Assembly (NCBI GenBank): GCA_016712885.1
Contig: JADJQF010000003.1
Location: forward strand, 682,001 to 746,000
Direction of reading: 5' to 3'
Length of the DNA: 64,000 nucleotides
DNA from: Candidatus Flexicrinis proximus
Lineage (GTDB): Bacteria; Chloroflexota; Anaerolineae; Aggregatilineales; Phototrophicaceae
Below the pieces are notes generated by a model that saw nothing but the letters and a program-made list of their open reading frames with translations, ran no database searches and was not told the origin of the DNA. The position numbers and the translations under genes are program-made. Every line of letters begins with the position of its first letter. Position 1 is the stretch's first letter. Positions 25,630 to 34,974 of this stretch are shown piece after piece.

Positions 25630-25947
25630 TTGCACCTAACGCCCCGCGAACAGGAAAAACTACTGATCTACGTGGCCGCTGAACTGGCGCGCAAACGTCA
25701 GGCGCGCGGCCTGAAGCTGAATTATCCCGAAGCCGTGGCGATCATCACCGCCGAAATCCTGGAAGCGGCACGGGATGGCAAAGGCGTGGCCGACATCATG
25801 GTCTGGGGGGCGACAATCCTCACACGGGACGACGTGATGGAGGGCGTGGCCGAGATGATCCATGACGTGCAGGTTGAGGCGACATTCCCGGACGGGACAA
25901 AGCTGGTGACTGTACATGACCCCATTAGGGGAAGAGAAACGAAGTGA
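25630..25947 (+). CDS. ureA: Urease gamma subunit
   Basis: 105 residues, the normal UreA length. It opens HLTPREQEKLLIYVAAELARKRQARG with LNYPEAVAIITAEILEAARDGK following, and ends with the expected HDPI segment. The start is TTG at 25630, ten bases after GGAG. UreA forms the urease trimer-of-trimers with UreB and UreC. It is separated from ureB by 320 bases of purine-rich tandem repeat, which is unusual because ureA, ureB and ureC are normally adjacent. Confidence 0.92.
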   Translation: MHLTPREQEKLLIYVAAELARKRQARGLKLNYPEAVAIITAEILEAARDGKGVADIMVWGATILTRDDVMEGVAEMIHDVQVEATFPDGTKLVTVHDPIRGRETK

Positions 25948-26237
25948 AGAGAAGGAGAGAAGTGGGGGAAGTGAAGAGAAGTGAGAGAAGTGAGAGAAGT
26001 GGGGGAAGTGAAGAGAAGTGAGAGAAGTGAAGGGAAGTGAAAAGAAGTGAGCGAAGTGAAGGGAAGTGAGCGAAGTGAAGGGAAGTGAGCGAAGTGAAGG
26101 GAAGTGAGCGAAGTGAAGGGAAGTGAGCGAAGTGAAGGGAAGTGAGCGAAGTGAAGAGACGTGAGCGAAGTGAGAAGTGAAGTGAAGTGAGCGAAGTGAA
26201 GAGAAGTGAGCGAAGTGAAGGGACGTGAGGGAAGCGG
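25937..26237 (+). repeat. Purine-only minisatellite between ureA and ureB
   Basis: About 300 bases of almost pure A/G with T on the plus strand. The best-kept part (about 26051-26235) is a 19-base unit gcgaagtgaagggaagtga repeated about nine times, five copies in a row nearly exact. The left part is a looser version with ggggaagtg and gagaagtg variants. It begins at the very end of ureA and stops 35 bases before the ureB ATG. Long minus-strand frames here (Ser/Leu/His/Phe) are artefacts of the repeat. Confidence 0.85.
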
Positions 26238-26270
26238 GGGCGTTAGTCATCTACAGACGTGGAGCGGCAC

Positions 26271-26624
26271 ATGATTCCGGGTGAGTTTCTGCTGGAAAAG
26301 GGCGAGATCACGCTGAACGAGGGCCGCGCGACGGCCACGGTCAGGGTCAGCAATACGGGTGACCGGCCAGTACAGGTCGGCAGCCATTACCACTTCTTCG
26401 AGGTCAACCGTGCACTGACGTTCGAGCGGGCCGAGGCCTACGGGATGCGGCTGGATATCGCTGCGGGGACGGCGGTGCGCTTCGAGCCGGGGGAAGAAAA
26501 GGACGTGCGGCTGGTGGCGCTGGGCGGCGCACGGGTGATGCATGGACACCGCGGGATGGTCGGGGGCGAGCTGGACGACCCGACCGTGCGCGAAAAAGCG
26601 CTGAACACGGCACGGGAGGAATAA
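26271..26624 (+). CDS. ureB: Urease beta subunit
   Basis: 117 residues starting MIPGEFLLEKG at ATG 26271, with GGAG eight bases upstream; a GTG at 26259 would add four residues that the family lacks. Landmarks: VSNTGDRPVQVGSHYHFFEVNRAL near 28-51, RLDIAAGTAVRFEPGE near 63, and the C-terminal MVGGELDDP. It is a structural subunit of the urease core. ureC follows after four bases. Confidence 0.92.
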   Translation: MIPGEFLLEKGEITLNEGRATATVRVSNTGDRPVQVGSHYHFFEVNRALTFERAEAYGMRLDIAAGTAVRFEPGEEKDVRLVALGGARVMHGHRGMVGGELDDPTVREKALNTAREE

Positions 26625-26628
26625 CGGA

Positions 26629-28353
26629 GTGAGCAACCAACTGCCCCGCCGCACCTATGCGGACTTATACGGGCCGACGACCGGTGACCGCGTGCGACTG
26701 GCGGATACGGAACTGATCATCGAGATCGAGCGCGACTTCACGGTGTACGGCGACGAGATCACGTTCGGCGGCGGAAAGGTCCTCCGCGACGGCATGGGAC
26801 AGAGCAGCACGGGGCTGCGCGAGACGGATCCCGGCGTGCTGGATGTGGTGATTACGAACGCGATCATCATCGACCACTGGGGGATCGTCAAAGGCGACAT
26901 CGGCATCAAGAACGGGCGGATAGTCAAGGTCGGGAAAGCCGGGAACCCGGACACGATGGAGGGTGTCGATCCGGCGCTGGTGGTCGGCGCGGGTACAGAG
27001 GTGATCGCAGGGGAGCACCTGATCGTGACCGCCGGCGGCATCGACAGCCACATCCATTTTATTGCGCCGCAGCAGATCACCGAGGCGCTCTCGAACGGCA
27101 TCACGACGATGATCGGCGGAGGCACCGGACCGGCAACGGGAACGAAAGCCACGACGGCAACGCCGGGCGGGTGGAATCTGGCGCGAATGCTGCAGGCGGC
27201 GGATGCGTGGCCGATGAATTTCGGGTTTCTGGGCAAGGGCAACGCGGCTGTGGTCGAGCCGCTGGCCGAGCAGCTGCGAGCCGGGGCGTGCGGATTGAAG
27301 CTGCACGAGGACTGGGGGACGACGCCGGCGGCGATCGACGCGTGTCTGAAGGCCGGCGATCAGTTCGACGTACAGGTGGCGATCCATACCGACACGATCA
27401 ACGAAGCGGGATTCGTGGAAGATACGGTCCGGGCGATTGCAGGGCGAGTAATCCACACCTACCACACGGAGGGCGCGGGCGGCGGGCATGCGCCGGACAT
27501 TATCAGCATCGCCAGCTTCCCGAATATCCTGCCGTCGTCGACTAATCCGACGCGGCCGTACACGGTCAACACCATCGCGGAACATCTCGATATGCTGATG
27601 GTCTGCCATCATCTGAATGGGCAGGTGCCGGAGGACGTGGCGTTTGCAGAAAGCCGGATCCGTCCCGAGACGATCGCGGCCGAGGACATCCTGCACGATC
27701 TGGGGGTGTTCAGCATGATCTCAAGCGATTCGCAGGCGATGGGGCGAGTCGGCGAAGTGGTGACGCGGACGTGGCAAACGGCGCACAAGATGAAGGTACA
27801 GCGCGGGGCGCTGGCGCAGGACACGGCGCGAAACGACAATTTCCGAGTGAAGCGATACGTCGCCAAGTACACGATCAATCCAGCGGTCGCGCATGGCATG
27901 GCGCATGAGATCGGATCGATCGAAGCGGGGAAACTGGCTGACCTGGTGCTATGGCAGCCTGCGTTCTTCGGCGTGAAGCCAGAGATGATCGTGAAGGGCG
28001 GATTCATCGCGTGGAGCGTGATGGGGGATGCAAATGCCTCAATCCCGACGCCGCAGCCGGTGCTGTACCGTCCGATGTTCGGGTCTTACGGGGGTGCGAC
28101 GGCAAAAACCAGCCTAACGTTTGTATCGCAGGCCGCGGCGGAAGTGGGACTGCCGGAGGCGATCGGTATGCAGAAGACGGCATCGGCGGTGCGCGGCACG
28201 CGAACGATCGGCAAACGCGACATGATCCACAACGACGCGACGCCGAAGATCGAGGTCGATCCGGAGACTTACGAGGTGCGGGCAGATGGCGAACTGCTGA
28301 CGTGCGAACCGGCAAAGACACTGCCGATGACACAACGGTATTTTCTGTTCTGA
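26629..28353 (+). CDS. ureC: Urease alpha (catalytic) subunit
   Basis: 574 residues, typical length. It hydrolyses urea to ammonia and carbamate at a di-nickel centre. The ligand set is visible: HIHFIAPQQ near 137, the carbamylated Lys in GLKLHEDWG near 221, HTDTINEAGF near 249, and TYHTEGAGGGHAPD near 275. The flap with catalytic His is MVCHHLNGQ near 323. The start GTG at 26629 lies in GGAGTGAGC, close behind ureB. No inactivating change was seen. Confidence 0.95.
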   Translation: MSNQLPRRTYADLYGPTTGDRVRLADTELIIEIERDFTVYGDEITFGGGKVLRDGMGQSSTGLRETDPGVLDVVITNAIIIDHWGIVKGDIGIKNGRIVKVGKAGNPDTMEGVDPALVVGAGTEVIAGEHLIVTAGGIDSHIHFIAPQQITEALSNGITTMIGGGTGPATGTKATTATPGGWNLARMLQAADAWPMNFGFLGKGNAAVVEPLAEQLRAGACGLKLHEDWGTTPAAIDACLKAGDQFDVQVAIHTDTINEAGFVEDTVRAIAGRVIHTYHTEGAGGGHAPDIISIASFPNILPSSTNPTRPYTVNTIAEHLDMLMVCHHLNGQVPEDVAFAESRIRPETIAAEDILHDLGVFSMISSDSQAMGRVGEVVTRTWQTAHKMKVQRGALAQDTARNDNFRVKRYVAKYTINPAVAHGMAHEIGSIEAGKLADLVLWQPAFFGVKPEMIVKGGFIAWSVMGDANASIPTPQPVLYRPMFGSYGGATAKTSLTFVSQAAAEVGLPEAIGMQKTASAVRGTRTIGKRDMIHNDATPKIEVDPETYEVRADGELLTCEPAKTLPMTQRYFLF

Positions 28354-28423
28354 CGGGTGAGGGGTGCTGCCCGCCGCCAGAACGCTTATGCCCTCCGGAC
28401 TTCCTCAACTTAAGGATGCTGTG

Positions 28424-29644
<1,221 letters not shown>

Positions 29645-29679
29645 TGGTCGGGCGTGAACAAGGCGAATCACGGAAATTC

Positions 29680-29762
29680 GGGGTTTCACCCCAACCCCCA
29701 GCAGGAGTTTGCACTCCTGCACCTCCCACAGCGATTTTGCGGCGCTCACGCCGCAAAATCGC
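29680..29762. repeat. Three-stem intergenic element, copy D
   Basis: After ureG: GGGG/CCCC (29680-29692), GCAGGAG/CTCCTGC (29701-29720), and a 14-bp perfect stem GCGATTTTGCGGCG (29731-29762). A further stem GAGGCG-CAAG-CGCCTC follows near 29777. It is almost identical to copy E over 60 bases. Lies between the convergent ureG and RraA-like genes. Confidence 0.8.
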
Positions 29763-29905
29763 AGATGAGGGGTCGGGAGGCGCAAGCGCCTCGGGAAGGT
29801 ATCGAGGCGGCGGCTCCATAAACCAGGTCCATAACAGCCTCTACGAGAAATGCCAGCGAATGGAAGGCGGGAACACTGAATAAATCAGGGTAATCACTGG
29901 GTTGG

Positions 29906-30622
29906 TCAGCGAAGCCGCTGACGGAGCGCCTCAAAACGCTGGCCGGCGCTTGCCAGCGCGTCCTCGAAAGCGTCGAGGGTGACGGAAGGCTGGCGGAGCG
30001 CGCGCAGGATGAGCTGTTCCGCGGCGATAAATTCGGCGGCGGCAGCGGGAATCGATTCGGCGAGTTCACGCGGGATGACCACCACGCCGTTGAGATCGGC
30101 ATGAATCAGATCGTCAGGGCGAACGGGTATTCCGCCGATCTGCACCTCGGTATGCAGATCGATAAAGTGAAAGTGGCCGTGGGAGGCGATGGCGCCGTCC
30201 ATGAACAGCGGAAAGCGCAGCGCGGCGATCTGCTCAAGGTCGCGGCCAGCGCCGTTGGTGACGAGTCCCCGCGCGCCAAACGCCCGGTAGGCGGTACACA
30301 TGAGTTCGCCAAAGGATGCGGCCGGGGATGAGGGGCTGAGGTCTTGAAGCACGATGACGGGCGGGCCGGAAAGCTCGGCGAACCGCCGGAGATGGTCGGT
30401 CAGCTGAATGGCCGGTTGGCCGTCCGCGCGAGGAATGTCGACGCGGCAGATGGCGGTCGAGGCGAAACCAACCATGGGGGGCAGCGAGGGGTAGGCGGCG
30501 CGAATGGTTCTGCCGGTGAAACCACTGAGAAGCGGACGCACTCCAAAGAGCTCGATCACATTACAGATGGTCGGCGTATCGTAGGCGGCAAGCTGCTGGC
30601 ACAACGCACGCCAATCGGTCAT
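29906..30622 (-). CDS. RraA-family aldolase/decarboxylase-like protein
   Basis: 238 residues. The RraA/HMG-aldolase fold is indicated by DTPTICNVIE near 15, VTNGAGRDLEQI near 125-136, and the DLIHADLNGVVVIP block near 173-186. Members cleave or decarboxylate 4-hydroxy-4-methyl-2-oxoglutarate-type acids or oxaloacetate; others only bind RNase E. Here a metabolic role near the rhamnose genes is more likely. ATG 30622 with GGAGG upstream is preferred over an extended frame to 30742. It lies 157 bases after rhaD in the same direction, with possible separate transcription. Confidence 0.7.
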   Translation of the reverse strand: MTDWRALCQQLAAYDTPTICNVIELFGVRPLLSGFTGRTIRAAYPSLPPMVGFASTAICRVDIPRADGQPAIQLTDHLRRFAELSGPPVIVLQDLSPSSPAASFGELMCTAYRAFGARGLVTNGAGRDLEQIAALRFPLFMDGAIASHGHFHFIDLHTEVQIGGIPVRPDDLIHADLNGVVVIPRELAESIPAAAAEFIAAEQLILRALRQPSVTLDAFEDALASAGQRFEALRQRLR

Positions 30623-30779
30623 GACGGAGCCTCCGAAATCCAGGAACAGGCGAGGCGGTGAGAGCCAGGGGCAGCGCTGTGCCCGGGCCAGCCCTGTCTG
30701 AACACAGAAGTGCTCAAACAAGGGCTGGGAGCGACGGGCCAAGGCTAACGGCGCTGAGTGGCCGTACTGGCAAGGGATT

Positions 30780-32969
30780 TTAGCGCAGGAAGGCCTCGTG
30801 CAGGCCGCCGTCGACGGATAGGATCTGACCGGTGGTTTTGCTAAGGGCGCGCGAGACGAGCAGATAAGCGGCCTCGGCCTGATCGGCAGGGGTGATCGCC
30901 TGTTTGGTCAGGGTGCGCTGGGCGTAGAAGTCGGCCAGCTTGGAACGCAGCTGATCGTCGGATTCGCTTTCGGTGTAGGCGATATCGTACTTGGCAAGCG
31001 AGCTCATCACACGGTCGCGGGGGAACATGGTGCTACCTTCGACGACGGTGGCCGGGGCAACGCCGTTGACGCGAACCAGCGGGGCGAGTTCAATGGCAAG
31101 CTCACGGACGAGATGGTTGGCGGCGGCTTTACTGGTATCGTAGGCCAGCGTACCTTTCTTGGCGACGACGGCGTTGACGCTGGTGGTGAGGACGAGCGAG
31201 CCTTTCAGACCCTGCGCCTTCCAGAGCGGGCGGGCTTCGTCGGCGACGAGATAGGCGCCAATGACATTGACCTGATAGATGGACTGCCATTTTTCGTCAG
31301 GCATGAAGCCTTTGGTGTCGGGGGCCGTGAAGACGCCAGCGGTCACGATCACGTGGTCGATGCCACCATAGGCGAGGATAATCTGGCCGAACATCTGGTG
31401 GATGCTGTCACGGCGAGAGATGTCCGCGGACAGGCCGATGGACGGGCCGCAGCCGGAAATACCTGACCCGGCGACACCGATGCCCTTGCCGTAGATGCGG
31501 GTCAGTTCGTCGGCGGTGCCGGCGGCGGCCTCGGCGTTGAGATCGACGCTGACGACATGCGCGCCTTCCTTCGCAACGCGGTGGGCGGTAGCTTTGCCGA
31601 TGCCGTTACCGGCGCCGATGATCACGACGACGTCGCGCTCAAGCTCTTTTTCCGGCGGCATGCGGCGCAGCTTGGCCTCTTCCAGCCCCCAATACTCGAT
31701 ATCGAAGGCTTCGCGGTGAGGCAGCGAGATATAGGCGCTGACCGCCTCGGCGCCGCGCATGACCTCGATGGCACAGGTGTAGAACTCGGCGGTGACGCGC
31801 GACTCGCTCTTGTTCTTGCCAAAGGCGATCATGCCGACGCCGGGAATGAGGATCACGGTAGGGTTGGCATCGCGCATGGCAGGCGAATCGGGGAGCGTGT
31901 TGGTGTTGTAGTAAGCGGCGTAATCGGCGCGATAGTGGGCAAGGCCGGAGGCGATTTTCACGGCAAGGGCCGCAGAATCTTCGGTCTGAGGGTTCCAGTC
32001 GACCAGCATGGGCTTGATCTTGGTGCGGAGGAAGTGATCCGGGCAAGAGGTACCCAGCTCGGCGAGGCGTGGCGCATCGAGGCTGTTGACGAAGCGCAGA
32101 GTCGGCTCGTCGTCCTGGACGGTCGCGATGAATTTGTTCTGCTGGGAGACCATGCCCCGCAGACGCGGGAGGACATCGGTGAGGACGGCGTTACGTTGGG
32201 CCTGGGGAAGCGCGGCGTATTTTTCGCCACCGAAGGTCAGGGCGCCTTTATCGTGCGATTCGATGTAACGCGCGGCCTTCTCGATCAGCTCCAGCGAGAG
32301 GAGATAACACTCCTTGTCATCGTCAGCCCAGTTGATCAGACCGTGCTGTCCGAGGATGATGCCCTTCCAATGCGGATTGGCCTTGATAAGTTCCTGCAGC
32401 TTCAGGCCGAGGTCGAAGCCGGGACGCTGCCAGTCCGTCCAGCCGACTTCGTCGCCGAAGATGGCCTGGGTGAGCTGTTTGCCGTCCCTGGATGCAGCGA
32501 TGGAGATCAAGGCATTGGGATGGGTGTGGTCGACGTGCTTGTAGGGGATGAAGGCGTGCAGAGGGGTATCAATGGAGGTGGCACGCGGATTGAGATCGAA
32601 TACGGCGTGGGTGTACATCTCGACCATGCGGTCTTCGATGGGCGATTTAACGCCTTTGACATCGGCGCGGGCGTAGATGTCCTGTAAGCCGATCAGCTTG
32701 GACATATAGAGCGAGGCGAAATTGGCGCGTTTGCTGGTACGCAGATCGCCGCCGGAGCCTTTGACCCACAGGACTTCGACCGATTCGCCGGTCAGGGGGT
32801 CGACCATCGGGAGCTTGGCCGAGGTATTGCCGCCGCCAGTATTGGTGATGCGCTGGTCGGTGCCCAGGATATTCGAACGGTAGACGAGACGCTCGACCGG
32901 GTCAAGTTTATTCGCTACGGCATCGTCCCACAGGTAGCTGACGTGGCGAAATTCGTTGGGGTGAATCAT
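30780..32969 (-). CDS. rhaD: Bifunctional rhamnulose-1-phosphate aldolase / short-chain dehydrogenase
   Basis: 729 residues. The N-terminal half (about 1-440) is a class II aldolase of the RhaD/AraD family; HVDHTHPNALISI near 146-158 contains metal-binding histidines and LGQHGLINW lies near 201. The C-terminal half (about 455-729) is an SDR oxidoreductase with the Rossmann motif IGAGNGIGKATA and a YDTSKAA catalytic segment near 630. It splits L-rhamnulose-1-phosphate to DHAP and L-lactaldehyde; the SDR domain probably oxidises the aldehyde to lactate. It is 18 bases after rhaI. A dedicated rhamnulokinase is not in the window. Confidence 0.9.
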   Translation of the reverse strand: MIHPNEFRHVSYLWDDAVANKLDPVERLVYRSNILGTDQRITNTGGGNTSAKLPMVDPLTGESVEVLWVKGSGGDLRTSKRANFASLYMSKLIGLQDIYARADVKGVKSPIEDRMVEMYTHAVFDLNPRATSIDTPLHAFIPYKHVDHTHPNALISIAASRDGKQLTQAIFGDEVGWTDWQRPGFDLGLKLQELIKANPHWKGIILGQHGLINWADDDKECYLLSLELIEKAARYIESHDKGALTFGGEKYAALPQAQRNAVLTDVLPRLRGMVSQQNKFIATVQDDEPTLRFVNSLDAPRLAELGTSCPDHFLRTKIKPMLVDWNPQTEDSAALAVKIASGLAHYRADYAAYYNTNTLPDSPAMRDANPTVILIPGVGMIAFGKNKSESRVTAEFYTCAIEVMRGAEAVSAYISLPHREAFDIEYWGLEEAKLRRMPPEKELERDVVVIIGAGNGIGKATAHRVAKEGAHVVSVDLNAEAAAGTADELTRIYGKGIGVAGSGISGCGPSIGLSADISRRDSIHQMFGQIILAYGGIDHVIVTAGVFTAPDTKGFMPDEKWQSIYQVNVIGAYLVADEARPLWKAQGLKGSLVLTTSVNAVVAKKGTLAYDTSKAAANHLVRELAIELAPLVRVNGVAPATVVEGSTMFPRDRVMSSLAKYDIAYTESESDDQLRSKLADFYAQRTLTKQAITPADQAEAAYLLVSRALSKTTGQILSVDGGLHEAFLR

Positions 32970-32987
32970 GGAAAGTCCTCTTTCGTA

Positions 32988-34253
32988 CTAGATACGCTTG
33001 GCGAGTTCCGTCCGCTCGTAGTCAGCGATTGTGTCGAGGTACGACGCGCCAACCGGGACGATTTGACGGTGACAATAGGCATCCCAGACCGTGCCGAACG
33101 GCATGGATTTGAGCTCTTCCATGAGGGCAAGACGCGCGGTCAGATTGCCGGAAGCTTCGTGGGAGCGGAGCGTGTCGACCGGCTCCAGCAGCGCGAGCAG
33201 GAGCGCCTTCAAGGCATTGCGGGTGCCAATGACCCAGGCCGCGATGCGGTTAATGCTGGCGTCGAAGTAATCCAGGCCGATGTGGACGCGATCCAGGTAG
33301 CCGCCGCGCACAATCTCGTGCATCGTGGCCAGCAGGTCGTCATTGAAGGTGACGACGTGATCACTGTCCCAGCGCACGCCGCGGCTGACGTGAAGCAGGA
33401 GCTCCGGCACGTAAAGGAGGGTCGACGAAATCTTGTCGGCGATCCCTTCCGTCGGGTGGAAATGGCCGGCATCGAGCGTGAGCAGCGATTGAGTGCGGGC
33501 GGCATAGCCGAGATAGAACTCGTGCGAGCCGACCACGTAACTTTCGGAACCGATGCCGAAGAGCTTGCTTTCGACCGCGTCACGGTTGAAGCGCGGGTCG
33601 ATCTTTTCGGCCAATACGGCATCCAGCGATTCGAGTAAACGGCGGCGAGGGGCGCTGCGATCGGCTGGGGTGTCTTTCGAGCCGTCCGGGATCCAGATGT
33701 TGGTGATGGCCGGCGACCCAAGCACTTCACCGAAATGCGCGCCGATCTTGCGCGATGCGATACAGTGGTTGATCCAGAAGGTCCGCACGCCCTGATCGGC
33801 ATGCGAGAGCGTGAAGCCATCGGCGGCGAGGGGATGAGAGAAACAGGTCGGGTTGAAGTCAATGCCGTGGTGACCCGCCTTGGCCCAATCCGCCCAGCGG
33901 GAGAAGTGCTCCGGCGTCAGCGCATCACGCTCCACCCTGGCCCCGCCTGTTTCGGCGTAAATGGCATGCAGGTTGAGACGATGGCGGCCGGGGATGAGCG
34001 AATAGGCAAGATCCAAGTCGCGACGCAGTTCGTCGGCATTACGCGCCTTGCCGGGATAGTTGCCAGTGACGGCCAGACCGCCCCCTAATTCAGCGTCTGG
34101 GGATTCAAAACCGCCTACGTCGTCCCCCTGCCAACAATGCAGGCTGATGGAAATTTTTGAGAGTGTGCGGAGGGCCGCCTCGGTATCGACGCCAAGAGCG
34201 GCATAGCGCTCCCGGGCAAAGTGATAGGCACGCTCGATGTTTTCAGCACTCAT
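32988..34253 (-). CDS. rhaI: L-rhamnose isomerase
   Basis: 421 residues from ATG 34253; a GTG 21 bases upstream would add MERVGDP. It is a TIM-barrel isomerase with LHCWQGDDVGGFE near 41, NLHAIYAE near 94 and metal-site elements near 200-290 (DGSKDTPADR, LDAGHFHPTEGI). It converts L-rhamnose to L-rhamnulose. The next gene, rhaD, follows in the same operon. The form is the RhaI type found with the fused aldolase-dehydrogenase, rather than the E. coli RhaA arrangement. Confidence 0.9.
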   Translation of the reverse strand: MSAENIERAYHFARERYAALGVDTEAALRTLSKISISLHCWQGDDVGGFESPDAELGGGLAVTGNYPGKARNADELRRDLDLAYSLIPGRHRLNLHAIYAETGGARVERDALTPEHFSRWADWAKAGHHGIDFNPTCFSHPLAADGFTLSHADQGVRTFWINHCIASRKIGAHFGEVLGSPAITNIWIPDGSKDTPADRSAPRRRLLESLDAVLAEKIDPRFNRDAVESKLFGIGSESYVVGSHEFYLGYAARTQSLLTLDAGHFHPTEGIADKISSTLLYVPELLLHVSRGVRWDSDHVVTFNDDLLATMHEIVRGGYLDRVHIGLDYFDASINRIAAWVIGTRNALKALLLALLEPVDTLRSHEASGNLTARLALMEELKSMPFGTVWDAYCHRQIVPVGASYLDTIADYERTELAKRI

Positions 34254-34405
34254 AGGATCACCCACTCGCTCCACTTAGCATCTAAACTGCAGCGCACAGC
34301 GCGGAAGCGCCGTATTCAAACGCGGTAACCTCTTTACCCGAGCCGCTTCCCTCCCTCAACCACGCACTCCGATTTTCCGGAGTGGAGGTCATCGACACGT
34401 ACTGC

Positions 34406-34729
34406 TTACGGGCAGTAGAAGATCGGCTCAAGCTCAAGAAACTGCACACTGCCCTCACCGGCGGCATGCGGGAGTACCCAGACGGTGACTTCTTTGTCCC
34501 AGCGCGCCTTGATATCGGTAGCGGTCAGCGCATCGAGGGCGACCTGGGGATCGTCCCCATCGATTTCCATATAGGCAAAGACGCGAGTCCCGAAGGCGAA
34601 AATACTGTAATTGTGAATCCCGACAGCCTGGATCGCTGCCAGCAGTTCAGGCCACGGGTTCAGGTGAATGTGCTTATAGGGTTCCCAGTAGCGGGGATTA
34701 ACCTGCCAAGTCATACCGACGCGTTTCAT
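34406..34729 (-). CDS. rhaM: L-rhamnose mutarotase
   Basis: 107 residues from ATG 34729 (MKRVGMTWQV), typical RhaM length. The family pattern YKHIHLNPWPELLAAIQAVGIHNYSIF and the C-terminal FLELEPIF are clear. It interconverts alpha and beta anomers of L-rhamnose to feed the isomerase. First gene of the minus-strand rhamnose set, 150 bases before rhaI. A triple TTTCG-type repeat lies 200 bases upstream. Confidence 0.88.
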   Translation of the reverse strand: MKRVGMTWQVNPRYWEPYKHIHLNPWPELLAAIQAVGIHNYSIFAFGTRVFAYMEIDGDDPQVALDALTATDIKARWDKEVTVWVLPHAAGEGSVQFLELEPIFYCP

Positions 34730-34926
34730 ATGGACTGTTCCCACACGTAAGCCGGCAAGGCTGCCCTGCCGACATCCGAATACGGTGTTTTTGGTTCGGT
34801 GGAACGCTGACGCATGCAAAGCGCTGGCGAGAACGGGGTCCGGGACCGCAGCGTGGAGAAGGAACGATGTTCGCCGAACACGTTACTGTTATGCGTCATT
34901 CAAAAGCCAACATTTATTTTGTATTG

Positions 34927-34952
34927 CTTTCGATTAGTTTCGCACTGCTTCG
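34927..34952. promoter_or_regulatory. Three TTTCG-type direct repeats at 10-bp spacing
   Basis: CTTTCG (34927-34932), GTTTCG (34937-34942) and GCTTCG (34947-34952) recur exactly one helical turn apart in the region between divergent rhaM and the glycosidase-SUMF1 gene. Such direct repeats are typical of DeoR-family operators. No DeoR gene is in the window; binding is inferred. Confidence 0.45.
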
Positions 34953-34974
34953 AATGTAGCAATTTAAGGCACTG

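Noticed and set aside
26051..26235. CRISPR array
   Set aside because: Units are contiguous 19-mers without spacers, and no cas genes are present.
25660..26250. Long minus-strand frame rich in Ser-Leu-His-Phe
   Set aside because: It is the reverse reading of the purine minisatellite and of ureA; no start signals, and composition is set by the repeat.
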